This document shows positions 37,022 to 45,076 of a DNA stretch of 56,658 nucleotides, one piece after another (the stretch's first letter is position 1; each line of letters opens with the position of its first letter). The notes under the pieces were generated by a model. It did not search any database. It was given only the letters and a program-made list of their open reading frames with translations, and had not been told where the DNA came from. Source of the DNA: Pseudomonas donghuensis (GTDB lineage: Bacteria; Pseudomonadota; Gammaproteobacteria; Pseudomonadales; Pseudomonadaceae); contig NZ_JH650757.1 of the NCBI RefSeq assembly GCF_000259195.1, forward strand, positions 339,764 through 396,421, given 5' to 3'. Made by a program: the position numbers and the translations under genes.

Positions 37022-39430
37022 CTACTCAGCCAATTTGTAAGCGATGACGTAATCGCCCATCTTGGTGCCCAGCGAGCCGTGACCACCGGCGGTCACCAGC
37101 ACGTACTGCTTGCCGTCCTTGCCGGTGTAGGTCATCGGCGTGGCCTGGCCACCGGCCGGCAGGCGCGATTTCCACAGCTCCTTGCCGGTGTTGGTGTCAT
37201 AGGCACGCAGGTACTGGTCCAGGGTGCCGCTGAGGAAGCCCAGGCCGCCAGCGGTGACGATCGAGCCGCCCATGCTTGGCACGCCAATCGGCAGGCCGAT
37301 CGGGATCGGCGAGCTGTCACGGCTGGTGCCGTTTTTGTGCTTCCACACCACCTGGTTGGTGGTCAGGTCGATGCCGGCCACGTAGCCCCAGGCTGGCGCC
37401 TGGCATGGCACGCCCAGAGGCGACATGAACGGGTGCATGATCACCGCGTAGGGTGCGCCGGTGTTCGGCTGCACACCGCTGGTTTCGCTCTCGCGCTTGC
37501 TGCCGGCGGCGACATCGGCGCGCGGCACCATCTTCGAGACGAAGGCCATGTAGTTCGGGCTGGTGAACAGCAACTGACGCACCGGGTCGACCGAGACGCT
37601 GCCCCAGTTGAACACGCCGACGTTACCCGGGTAGACCAGGCTGCCCTGTAGCGATGGCGGGGTGTACTGGCCTTCGTAGCGCAGTTCGCGGAACTGGATG
37701 CGGCAGAGCATCTGGTCGAACGGGCTGGCGCCCCACATGGCCTGTTCGGTCAGCTCCGGGCCGAGCAGGTTGAGGTCCGAGCGGGCCTGGGTTGGCGCGG
37801 TGCGGTCGCCTTCGACGGCACCTTGTGGTACCGGGATTTCGCGGATCGGTACGATCGGCGTACCGTCGCGACGGTCGAGCACGTACAGGCTGCCCTGCTT
37901 GGTCGGGGCGATCAGCGCAGGCTTCACGCCGTCGGCGGTTTTCAGGTCAAGCAGGGTTGGCTGGCTGCCGACGTCCATGTCCCACAGGTCGTGGTGGGTG
38001 AACTGGTAGTTCCAGCGTACCTTGCCGTTGGCCAGGTCCAGGGCGACGATACCGGCGCTGTACTTCTCGGCGCCCGGGGTGCGGTCAGCGCCCCACTGGT
38101 CCGGGGTCTGGTTGCCCAGCGGCAGGAAGACCATGCCCAGCTTCTCGTCGACACTGGCCAGCGACCACATGTTTGCCGAGTTGCGGCTGTAGGTCTTGCC
38201 GGGTGCCAGCGGTGCGGTGTCGTCGGGGTTGTTGCTGTCCCAGTTCCACACCAGGCGACCGTCGTGCACGTCGTAGGCGCGGATCACGCCGGACGGTTCG
38301 TTGGTCGACTCGTTGTCGGTAACATGGCCGCCGATGATTACCAGTTCGCGGGTGATCGCAGCAGGCGAGGTGGAGTAGTAACCGCCAGCAGTGAACGGGC
38401 CGATGCCGGTGGTGAGGTCGATCACACCCTGGTTGCCGAAACCTTCACAGACCTTGCCAGTGTCGGCGTTCAGGGCGATCAGGCGGGCGTCGGCGGTCGG
38501 CAGGTAAAGGCGGCGCGGGCAGGCGACGGCAACGGCCTGGCCGGCGTCGCTGATTTTGGGGGCCGGGCTGCCGTCGGCATTGACGTAGTTGTTCTCGTCG
38601 TAATACGACACACCACGGCAGGTCATGTGGGCGAAGCCCTTGAAGCCTACCGGGCTCTTGATCTGCGGGTCGAAACGCCAGATCTCCGCACCGGTGTCCG
38701 GGTCCAGGGCCAGCACCTTGCTGTGGGCGGTGCAGGCATACAGCTTGCCGTTGACCTTCAGCGGGGTGTTCTGGTTGGTCAGCTCGACCGGGTCGTTGTC
38801 GGTTGGCAGGTCGCCAGTGCGGATGCGCCAGGCTTCCTGTAGCTTGTGCACGTTCTGCGGGGTGATCTGGCGTAGCGGCGAGTAGCGGTCGCCGAATTCG
38901 GTGCGGCCATAGGCCTGCCACTCGCCATCAGGCATTTGCGGCGCGGTGCTGCTCATCTCGGCGCTTTCGCGGCCCAGCTCGCCCTTGACTTCACCCGGGT
39001 GGGTGAACTGGCTGGCCACCGCCGTGGCACCGGACAGCGCCACGGCCAGGCTCAGCAGGCCGATGTTGGCCTTGGACGGGTTGCCCAGCAGTGGGCGGCG
39101 CGCCCACGGCAGCAGCAACACTACGCCCAGGGCGAACCACAGGGCCAGGCGCGGCACCAGTTGCCACCAGTCCAGGCCCACTTCCCACAATGCCCACAGG
39201 GTGCTGCCCAGCAGCACCAGGCCATACAGACCCAGGGCGTTGCGGCGCAGGGCCAGCAGCAGGATGCCGGACAGGGCGAAGCCGATACCGGCGATCAGGT
39301 AATACAGCGAACCGCCCAACTGGCTCAGTTTGATACCGCCAGCCAGCAGGGCCAGGCCCATCAGCAACAGCAGCACACCGATCAGTCGCGGCAGCCAGCG
39401 GGTTCTACTCAAGGCACCATCAGTGCTCAT
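37022..39430 (-). CDS. gcd: Membrane-bound PQQ-dependent glucose dehydrogenase
   Basis: This 802-residue quinoprotein oxidises glucose to gluconate in the periplasm and passes electrons to ubiquinone. Five N-terminal membrane helices (residues about 15-140, such as LIGVLLLLMGLALLAGG and [20 protein letters not shown]) are followed by an eight-bladed propeller that binds PQQ (DGEWQAYGRTEFGDRYSPLRQI, GGHVTDNESTNEPSGVIRAYDV and NPGD-like blades). GGAGA precedes the ATG. It follows oprB after 30 nt and forms an operon supplying and oxidising glucose. Confidence 0.95.
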   Translation of the reverse strand: MSTDGALSRTRWLPRLIGVLLLLMGLALLAGGIKLSQLGGSLYYLIAGIGFALSGILLLALRRNALGLYGLVLLGSTLWALWEVGLDWWQLVPRLALWFALGVVLLLPWARRPLLGNPSKANIGLLSLAVALSGATAVASQFTHPGEVKGELGRESAEMSSTAPQMPDGEWQAYGRTEFGDRYSPLRQITPQNVHKLQEAWRIRTGDLPTDNDPVELTNQNTPLKVNGKLYACTAHSKVLALDPDTGAEIWRFDPQIKSPVGFKGFAHMTCRGVSYYDENNYVNADGSPAPKISDAGQAVAVACPRRLYLPTADARLIALNADTGKVCEGFGNQGVIDLTTGIGPFTAGGYYSTSPAAITRELVIIGGHVTDNESTNEPSGVIRAYDVHDGRLVWNWDSNNPDDTAPLAPGKTYSRNSANMWSLASVDEKLGMVFLPLGNQTPDQWGADRTPGAEKYSAGIVALDLANGKVRWNYQFTHHDLWDMDVGSQPTLLDLKTADGVKPALIAPTKQGSLYVLDRRDGTPIVPIREIPVPQGAVEGDRTAPTQARSDLNLLGPELTEQAMWGASPFDQMLCRIQFRELRYEGQYTPPSLQGSLVYPGNVGVFNWGSVSVDPVRQLLFTSPNYMAFVSKMVPRADVAAGSKRESETSGVQPNTGAPYAVIMHPFMSPLGVPCQAPAWGYVAGIDLTTNQVVWKHKNGTSRDSSPIPIGLPIGVPSMGGSIVTAGGLGFLSGTLDQYLRAYDTNTGKELWKSRLPAGGQATPMTYTGKDGKQYVLVTAGGHGSLGTKMGDYVIAYKLAE

Positions 39431-39460
39431 CGTGTGTTCTCCGTTAGGTGAAAAGGGGGG

Positions 39461-40819
39461 TTAGAAACTGCTCTGGATCTTGATCCCGCCGATCAGTGCG
39501 TCATCGACCTGGCTCACGCCACCGGGATGGCGGATGTACTGCAGGTTCGGGCGCACGGTCAGCCAGTCGGCCAGGTGGATGCCGTAATACAGCTCGGCGC
39601 TGTACTCGGTGTCCTGGATCGGACGGAACAGGGGATCGTTGTAGTCGCTGACGCCGCGAGCCTGATTGATGGCCTGGGCGTTCTTGCGGTAGGCAGGGTT
39701 GACGTGCACGCGTGCCAGGGCGAAACCGATGTCGTCCTTGGCGCGGGCATCGAAGGGCCCCTTGTACACCACACCTGCCTGAACATAGTTGTCGATGGCA
39801 TTGGTCTTCTTGTCGTGCAGCGTGGCGTTGGCGAATACGCTCAACCCTCGCGAGTGGTCTGATGCCAGCGACGTCACCTGTTGCTGGGCACCGAGCCAGA
39901 AGCCGTGCTTGCTCGAACTGCTGCGATAAGCCTGGCCGCTCAGTGCTGCCGGTTGTTCGTTGCTGTCCTTGTAGACATCGCTTGCCTTGGCATTACTGTA
40001 GTAGTAACCGGCGCGATATTCCCCTTTCAGGCCGTTAACCGCCGGGCTCCAGACCAGTTCGACCGGAATCACCGCGCCCTGGGTACCGCTGCCGCTGAGC
40101 TTGAAACCGTTGCCGCGATCGAGGTTGGAGGGGTTCTGCTCATAGGCGCCGATTTGCGCGTACAGCTCTGGGGTCAGGTTGTACTTGACCCGCAGCGCCC
40201 ACTGGCTGACTGGCCAGTTGTACCAGATGTCACCGACCCAGTTGCCCACCTGGGAGCCGCAGAACGCCAGGTTCTGAAAGTCGCACGGGAAGCTGTTGAA
40301 GTCCTCGCCCTGGCCGAAACGGCCGAATTTCACATCCAGCGCGCCGTCGAAATACTTCTGCTTGATCCACATCTGGGTCAGCCGCCAGGTCTGGCCACGG
40401 CCCCAGATTTCCTGGGCCGAGGTAAAGCCACCGACCCGTGGGTCATTGATGCGGTCGTTGCTGATGTTGTCGCCGTGGCGCTGGGTAACGGTCAACTGAA
40501 ACTCGGCGTCGTGCCAGCCGAGGATCTTCTGCAGGTCCAGGTGGCTGCCGAGGGCGAACTGGCCGCTGTAGCGCGCGGTTTCGTCATCGTCGTAGCCACC
40601 ATGCAGGTTGGCGCCCATCTCGCCGGTGTAACCGAGGGTGAAGTCGTAGCCGCGTTCAGCCAGCTCCGTGCGGGTGCCGCCCCAGTCGCCAAGCATCCAT
40701 GGCGAGTCGCTGGCGAACATCGCCGCGGCCTGGGCGCAAGGCGCGAGGCTGGCGATGGCCAGACCCGAAAGCAGTGTCCGGGTGGCGGGGGAAAAGCGGA
40801 AACGATCATTCTGAGGCAT
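39461..40819 (-). CDS. oprB: OprB-family carbohydrate-selective porin
   Basis: This 452-residue outer-membrane porin has a signal peptide (TLLSGLAIASLAPCAQAA), the OprB N-terminal motif MLGDWGGTRTELAERGYDF and the terminal strand DALIGGIKIQSSF. It admits glucose and other sugars to the periplasm, where Gcd acts. The only plausible ATG is at 40819. It has no recognisable Shine-Dalgarno and abuts a perfect 14-bp palindrome. It is the first gene of the oprB-gcd operon. Confidence 0.93.
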   Translation of the reverse strand: MPQNDRFRFSPATRTLLSGLAIASLAPCAQAAAMFASDSPWMLGDWGGTRTELAERGYDFTLGYTGEMGANLHGGYDDDETARYSGQFALGSHLDLQKILGWHDAEFQLTVTQRHGDNISNDRINDPRVGGFTSAQEIWGRGQTWRLTQMWIKQKYFDGALDVKFGRFGQGEDFNSFPCDFQNLAFCGSQVGNWVGDIWYNWPVSQWALRVKYNLTPELYAQIGAYEQNPSNLDRGNGFKLSGSGTQGAVIPVELVWSPAVNGLKGEYRAGYYYSNAKASDVYKDSNEQPAALSGQAYRSSSSKHGFWLGAQQQVTSLASDHSRGLSVFANATLHDKKTNAIDNYVQAGVVYKGPFDARAKDDIGFALARVHVNPAYRKNAQAINQARGVSDYNDPLFRPIQDTEYSAELYYGIHLADWLTVRPNLQYIRHPGGVSQVDDALIGGIKIQSSF

Positions 40820-40820
40820 G

Positions 40821-40834
40821 AGATAGCGCTATCT
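40821..40834. promoter_or_regulatory. Perfect palindrome abutting the oprB start codon
   Basis: AGATAGCGCTATCT occupies the position where a ribosome site would be expected, 1 nt before the oprB ATG on the minus strand. As RNA it would fold into a small hairpin; as DNA it could be an operator. Palindromy is certain, function is not. Confidence 0.5.
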
Positions 40835-40937
40835 TTTGATTATTGAAAAAACGGCAAGGCCACCGAGTTCCGAGGATCATCGGCGATAAGGCTGCAGGGA
40901 AATAAACTGAAGCGGTTCAGCTTGCGGCGGGGAGGAT

Positions 40938-40967
40938 ATAGCTGAACTTGTAAGAAAAAAAGTCAAT
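40938..40967 (-). promoter_or_regulatory. Candidate promoter of oprB-gcd
   Basis: On the minus strand TTGACT (40962-40967) and GCTATA (40938-40943) are separated by 18 nt, with a T-run in the spacer. The dyad CTGAAGCGGTTCAG at 40908-40921 lies just downstream, where a repressor could block transcription. Confidence 0.4.
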
Positions 40968-41033
40968 TCAGCAAGAGTCACCGTTGCCGGATCGGTAACA
41001 GTCCGGCTGAGGCAGGTGACACTGATCCCTTGT

Positions 41034-41141
41034 GGGAGCCGGCTTTGCCGGCGATGAGGCTGGCACAATCAGCACATCAGGCGCTGACTGGGCGCAGACC
41101 AATACGACCAATACGACCAATCGCCGGCAAGGCCGGCTCCC
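41034..41141. repeat. REP doublet with internal 9-bp tandem repeats
   Basis: Complementary arms with cores GGGAGCCGGCTTTGCCGGCGAT-like at 41034-41055 and its near-complement at 41120-41141 flank a 64-nt spacer. The spacer ends in two copies of ACCAATACG plus a partial third (41098-41120). It lies downstream of the TonB-receptor gene. Confidence 0.8.
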
Positions 41142-41158
41142 TCGGGATGGGTGTTGAC

Positions 41159-43219
41159 TTAGAAGGTGGTACGCAGGCCAACCTCGACACTACGCCCTGG
41201 TGCCGGGGCGATGTCGCGCAGGATCGAGCTTGAGTAGCGCACGGTCTGGTCAGTGAGGTTCTCGCCGCGGACAGAGGCCAGCCACTGGCTCTGGCCGATG
41301 TCGAAGCGGTAACCCACGCTGGCGCCGAGGGTGGTGTAACCGTCGGTGCTGGTCTCATTGGCCGGTTTTTTGTGCTGGGCGCTGGCGTGTTGCACATCCA
41401 CCCGTGCCTGCCAGCGGTCCAGTTCCCACAGCAGGCCGCTGTTCAGGCGCAGCGGGGCGATGCGCGGCAGGTCTTCGCCAGTGTCGAGGTTCTTGGCCCG
41501 GGTGTAGTCGCCGGACAGTTCCAGAGCAAAGCTGCCGTAGCGGTTTTGCGCCAATTGCCAGCGGTCCTGGGCCTCGATGCCGTAGAAGCGCGCGCGAACC
41601 CCGTGGTAGAGGTATTCGGGCACATCGCCGCCGTGGTCATGATCATGGTCGTGATCGTGCTCTTCATCGCCGTGATCATGGTCGTGGTCATGGCCTTCGC
41701 GCAGGTTGCCGCTGGCCAGCAGGCCGATGTAGTTGCGGAAATGACTGTAGAACACGCCGACGCTGCCCTTGTGCGTGCCATTGTCGAAGCGCAAGGCCAG
41801 GTCGCTGGAGATGGCTTTCTCCTTGCTCAGGTTCGGATCGCCGACCTCGTAGGTGCCGGTGGCGACGTGGGCGCCGTTGGCGTACAGCTCATAGAAGGTC
41901 GGTGCGCGCTCGGTGTAGCCCAAGGTTGCGGCCAGGGACCAGACCGGGGTCAGCTCGTAGACTGCGCCAGACGACAGGCTGGCGGCGGTGAAGCTGCTCG
42001 AGCGATCGGCCTCGGCAAAGCGCTCGCTGCCCTTGCTGTCGGGTTCGACCCGGGTGTGTTCCAGGCGTCCGCCCAGGCTCAGGTTCAGGCGTTCGGTGGC
42101 TTGCCACTGCTCGAGCATGAACAGCGCCAGGCTGTTGGTGTCGGTCTGCGGTACAAAGGCTTCTTCGCCGAGGGCGGAAAACTCGTTGCGGCTGACCTGG
42201 GCGCCAATCACCCCTTCGACCGGCCCCAACGGTTGGTGCCGGGCCTCGACCCGCGCCTCGTAGCCCTTGTTCTTGAACGTGGTGTGCACCTCGCCGCTCT
42301 CAAGCTCGCGGTGCTGGTAGTCGGTGTAGCCGAGGTCGACCTTCACCGAACTGAACGGGCCGTCGAGGTCGCGCAGTTCCGAGGCGAAGCCGTAATGATC
42401 TTGCTGCATGTCCAGGCGTACGCCCGGCTCGGCCACCGAACCGTAATTGGAGTCGTAGCGGCTGTAGGAAAGGCCGGCGTAGCCGTGATCCCAATGATAG
42501 GAACCGCCCAGCGCGCCACCGTCCTGGCGACCGTCGCTGTTTTCCAGGCGATGCTTGCTGCCCGGTTCGTCGGCGTCGCGCACTTTCGAGCTGCGGGCGT
42601 AACCGGGAATACGCAGGTCATTGAACTGGCGGCTGTTGGCGTCCAGGTGCAGGGCGAAGCGGCCGTCACCCGCTTCCAGCTTGCCGGCGCTGCTGCGGGT
42701 GGTGTCGGCGCCGCCGTAGCGCAACTCACCGGCACCGTGAATGCCGTCGATGGGCGAGGTCGGGATGCGGTTGTCGAAGCTGTTGACTACCCCGCCAATA
42801 GCGTTGCCACCGTAGAGCAGGGCCGCCGGGCCGCGGACGATTTCGATGCGTTCAACGGTGGCCGGGTCCAGCGGCACGGCGTGGTCATAGGACAGCGACG
42901 AAGCATCCAGAGCGCCGACGCCGTTGCGCAGGATGCGGATCCGGTCGCCGTCCAGGCCGCGGATCACCGGGCGGCTGGCGCCGGGGCCGAACCAGGTCGA
43001 GGCAACACCGGGCTGGTTGTTCAGGGTCTGGCCGAGGCTGCCTTTCTGTTGCAGGGTCAGGTCGTCGCCGTCGAGCACGGTGCTGGGCGCGGCCAGTTCA
43101 CTGTTACCCAACGGGTTGGCGGTGATCACCTGAGGTTGCAGCTCGACGGCTTGGCTCAAGGGTGAAGCCAGCCAGAGCGCGGCGGCGAGGGGGGAGAGGC
43201 GCAGGGGTAAGTGACGCAT
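41159..43219 (-). CDS. TonB-dependent receptor with histidine-rich loop, probable zinc uptake (ZnuD-like)
   Basis: This 686-residue outer-membrane receptor has a signal peptide (LAAALWLASPLSQAVE), a plug domain (SLGQTLNNQPGVASTWFGPG, VERIEIVRGPAALLYGGNAIGGVVN) and a beta-barrel ending RSVEVGLRTTF. An extracellular loop at about residues 507-531 is a run of HD repeats (EGHDHDHDHGDEEHDHDHD), as in zinc-binding ZnuD-type receptors. A Zur-like operator covers its promoter (43242-43267). It likely imports zinc, bound as ion or complex, with TonB energy. Zinc is inferred from loop plus operator. Copper is the main alternative. Confidence 0.82.
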   Translation of the reverse strand: MRHLPLRLSPLAAALWLASPLSQAVELQPQVITANPLGNSELAAPSTVLDGDDLTLQQKGSLGQTLNNQPGVASTWFGPGASRPVIRGLDGDRIRILRNGVGALDASSLSYDHAVPLDPATVERIEIVRGPAALLYGGNAIGGVVNSFDNRIPTSPIDGIHGAGELRYGGADTTRSSAGKLEAGDGRFALHLDANSRQFNDLRIPGYARSSKVRDADEPGSKHRLENSDGRQDGGALGGSYHWDHGYAGLSYSRYDSNYGSVAEPGVRLDMQQDHYGFASELRDLDGPFSSVKVDLGYTDYQHRELESGEVHTTFKNKGYEARVEARHQPLGPVEGVIGAQVSRNEFSALGEEAFVPQTDTNSLALFMLEQWQATERLNLSLGGRLEHTRVEPDSKGSERFAEADRSSSFTAASLSSGAVYELTPVWSLAATLGYTERAPTFYELYANGAHVATGTYEVGDPNLSKEKAISSDLALRFDNGTHKGSVGVFYSHFRNYIGLLASGNLREGHDHDHDHGDEEHDHDHDHDHGGDVPEYLYHGVRARFYGIEAQDRWQLAQNRYGSFALELSGDYTRAKNLDTGEDLPRIAPLRLNSGLLWELDRWQARVDVQHASAQHKKPANETSTDGYTTLGASVGYRFDIGQSQWLASVRGENLTDQTVRYSSSILRDIAPAPGRSVEVGLRTTF

Positions 43220-43241
43220 GGAGGGAAGGGGTCCTTGGCAG

Positions 43242-43267
43242 TGTTATAGTATTGATACAGTATAACA
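43242..43267. promoter_or_regulatory. Zur-like operator over the TonB receptor promoter
   Basis: TGATACAGTATAACA (43253-43267) matches the Zur core TGTTATAnTATAACA at 12 of the 14 defined positions. An adjoining TGTTATAGTAT (43242-43252) gives a second half-overlapping copy. A minus-strand TATACT -10 (43259-43264) lies inside it. The consensus is from memory of gammaproteobacterial Zur sites. Confidence 0.6.
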
Positions 43268-43295
43268 TTACCGTTAAAGATAAAACGCCCATGCG

Positions 43296-43324
43296 CTGGC
43301 TAGAGCCTTTGCCCACACTAGAAT
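43296..43324 (+). promoter_or_regulatory. Candidate promoter of the VF530-family gene
   Basis: TAGAAT at 43319-43324 is a fair -10, with a weak CTGGCT at 43296-43301 17 nt upstream. The predicted start near 43331 falls at the 5' edge of the structured leader. Confidence 0.35.
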
Positions 43325-43335
43325 GTCTGTAAGCA

Positions 43336-43396
43336 GCACCTTGAATGCGAAAAGTCTGAAGACTTGCAGCCGTGCCTCGGCTAAGGTGCGCACCTT
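43336..43396 (+). ncRNA. Structured leader with alternative pairings (candidate cis-regulatory RNA)
   Basis: GCACCTT (43336-43342) can pair with AAGGTGC (43383-43389), enclosing two hairpins: AAGTC-TGAA-GACTT (43352-43365) and AGCCG-TGCCT-CGGCT (43368-43382), a three-way junction. A second GCACCTT (43390-43396) directly follows AAGGTGC and competes for it. Two mutually exclusive folds 20 nt before the gene's start codon are what a riboswitch or attenuator needs. It matches no known riboswitch class I can recall. Confidence 0.4.
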
Positions 43397-43416
43397 TCGT
43401 TGGCTGGAGCACAGGC

Positions 43417-43638
43417 ATGACCGCCGCTAATCAGAACCCGCTGCATGGCGTGACCCTGGAGCAGATCCTTACCGCGCTGGTAGCGCACTACCAATGGGAC
43501 GGCCTGGCTCAGCGCATCGATATCCGCTGCTTCAAGAGCGACCCGAGCATCAAGTCGAGCCTGACCTTTTTGCGCAAGACGCCCTGGGCCCGGGAGAAGG
43601 TCGAGCGCCTGTACCTGAAAATGCAACGCGGCCGCTGA
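43417..43638 (+). CDS. VF530 / DUF2132 family small DNA-binding protein
   Basis: This 73-residue protein matches the VF530 family ([33 protein letters not shown], then [20 protein letters not shown]), small helical proteins thought to bind DNA. I use the ATG at 43417 with GGAG 8 nt before it; a longer frame from 43372 would run through the structured leader. It is followed after 4 nt by a membrane-protein gene starting with GTG, so the two form an operon. The biological role of the family is not established. Confidence 0.85.
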   Translation: MTAANQNPLHGVTLEQILTALVAHYQWDGLAQRIDIRCFKSDPSIKSSLTFLRKTPWAREKVERLYLKMQRGR

Positions 43639-43642
43639 GCCG

Positions 43643-44296
43643 GTGAGCCGGCGCAGGCTGTTCATCGCCCTGGCCGCGTGCCTGGGCTGGAGCGCGCTGG
43701 CGATCCAGATGTACCTGCTGTTGCTGGCGCGCTGGCAAGAGCAGGCCAGCTTGCTGGGCGGCCTGGTGACGTTGTTCAGTTTTTTCACCGTGCTCAGCAA
43801 CACCCTGGTCGCCGTAGTGCTCAGTCACGCGGCATTCGGCCGCGACTCGCCGCTGCGCCGCTTTTTTCTCGCGCCCTGGATCAGTTCCGGGATTGCCGCG
43901 AGCATTATTCTCGTGGGCCTCGCCTACAGCCTGTTGTTGCGTCACCTGTGGCACCCGCAGGGCTGGCAATGGCTGGCGGACGAGCTGCTGCACGACGTCA
44001 TGCCGCTGCTGTTCGTGGCTTATTGGTGGTGTTGTGTAGAAAAGGGCAGCCTGCGTTTCAGGCATCTGCTGGCCTGGCTGCTGTACCCGGCGGGGTATTT
44101 TGCCTACACGCTGCTGCGTGGGCATGTGATAGGGGTCTATCCCTACCCGTTCATCGATGTTGCCGAATTGGGTTACGCGCAGGTGCTGCTCAATGCGCTG
44201 TCGATCCTGGGCGGATTTGTCGCCATCAGCCTGCTGTTGCTCGGCCTCGATCATTGGCAGGGCGGGCGCCTGGCCAAGGCCAGGACGCAACCCTGA
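43643..44296 (+). CDS. Pr6Pr family integral membrane protein
   Basis: This 217-residue protein with about six membrane helices (for example LGGLVTLFSFFTVLSNTLVAVV and VLLNALSILGGFVAISLLLLGL) resembles the Pr6Pr (FAR-17a/AIG1-like) family, with conserved NTL after the second helix and YPAGYFAYTLLRG. It starts with GTG 4 nt after the VF530 gene. Function unknown. It converges on the ferric reductase gene. Confidence 0.75.
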   Translation: MSRRRLFIALAACLGWSALAIQMYLLLLARWQEQASLLGGLVTLFSFFTVLSNTLVAVVLSHAAFGRDSPLRRFFLAPWISSGIAASIILVGLAYSLLLRHLWHPQGWQWLADELLHDVMPLLFVAYWWCCVEKGSLRFRHLLAWLLYPAGYFAYTLLRGHVIGVYPYPFIDVAELGYAQVLLNALSILGGFVAISLLLLGLDHWQGGRLAKARTQP

Positions 44297-44305
44297 GGTA
44301 GCCTG

Positions 44306-45076
44306 TTACTCGTCGTCGTGCGGGTCGAGGCGCCAGTAGGCGACAGCCTTGATCAGCTCTTCCTTCACGCCTTTTTCATCGACCAGCAAACGCTTGGCCT
44401 GGCGCGTCAGCGATTTCTCCAGAGCGACCCAGGTGTACAACTGACCGCCTGGCAGCGACAGCCCCTTGATGACCTCAAGCAAGGCCTGCTGGTGGCGTTG
44501 CACCCAGATGACCTCGACTTGCGCTGCGCTCGGCAGCGGTTGTTGTTCCCGGGCATCTTCGATTTCTATCAGCGCCAGTACCTTGCGCCCGGCCGGCAAC
44601 TCTTCCAGGCGTCGGGCAATGGCCGGGATGGCGGTTTCATCACCGATCAGCAGGTAGCTGTCGAAGATGTCCGGGACCACCATCGATGCACGAGGCCCGG
44701 CGATGTTGAGTACCTGGCCGACCTGCGCCTGGGCCGCCCAGGTCGAGGCAGGGCCGTCGCCGTGCAGGACAAAGTCGATATCCATTTCGCCGTTCGTCAG
44801 ATCAATGCGCCGTGGCGTGTATTCGCGCATGGTCGGGCGCACGCCATCGCGGCTGAAATCGAGGTTGTCGAGCGCAGCCTGCTCTTGTTCCGAGCAGGCA
44901 AACATCAACTTGACGTGATCGTCGCTACCGACGCTGGTAAAGCCTTGCAGCTCCGGCCCGCCGACGGTGATGCGGCGCATGCGCGGGGTCAGCTCGGTGA
45001 CCCGCAGCACGTTCAGGCGACGGTGTTTGATCTCGTGGTTGACGCGGTGAATGGTGGTGTTTTCGCTAACAGTCAT
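44306..45076 (-). CDS. yqjH: Siderophore-interacting protein, NAD(P)H-dependent ferric reductase (YqjH/NfeF-like)
   Basis: This 256-residue cytoplasmic flavoprotein releases iron from ferric siderophores by reduction. The N-terminal FAD domain carries the RxYTPR motif (MREYTPRRIDL), and the C-terminal domain has YLLIGDETAIPAIARRLEELPAG, the typical GDETA signature of the SIP family. It overlaps the upstream PadR regulator by 4 nt, the same pairing as E. coli yqjI-yqjH (nfeR-nfeF). Confidence 0.9.
   Translation of the reverse strand: MTVSENTTIHRVNHEIKHRRLNVLRVTELTPRMRRITVGGPELQGFTSVGSDDHVKLMFACSEQEQAALDNLDFSRDGVRPTMREYTPRRIDLTNGEMDIDFVLHGDGPASTWAAQAQVGQVLNIAGPRASMVVPDIFDSYLLIGDETAIPAIARRLEELPAGRKVLALIEIEDAREQQPLPSAAQVEVIWVQRHQQALLEVIKGLSLPGGQLYTWVALEKSLTRQAKRLLVDEKGVKEELIKAVAYWRLDPHDDE

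Larger units (their letters stand above)
40820..41158. other. Intergenic region upstream of oprB
   Basis: About 340 bases without a gene hold a palindrome next to the oprB start (40821-40834), a dyad CTGAA-GCGG-TTCAG (40908-40921), a candidate oprB promoter (40938-40967) and a REP doublet (41034-41141) past the end of the TonB-receptor gene. Confidence 0.6.

Noticed and set aside
40908..40921. CTGAA-GCGG-TTCAG as a PtxS operator
   Set aside because: The PtxS site I remember (TGAAACCGGTTTCA) is longer with a different centre, so I keep it only as an unassigned dyad.
41625..41700. Repeated tgatcatggtcg-like DNA units
   Set aside because: They encode the HD-rich loop of the TonB receptor; the repetition is explained by the protein.
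41372..43165. A 597-codon frame opposite the TonB receptor
   Set aside because: Composition is that of an antisense shadow (V/A/G/Q rich) and the receptor is unambiguous.
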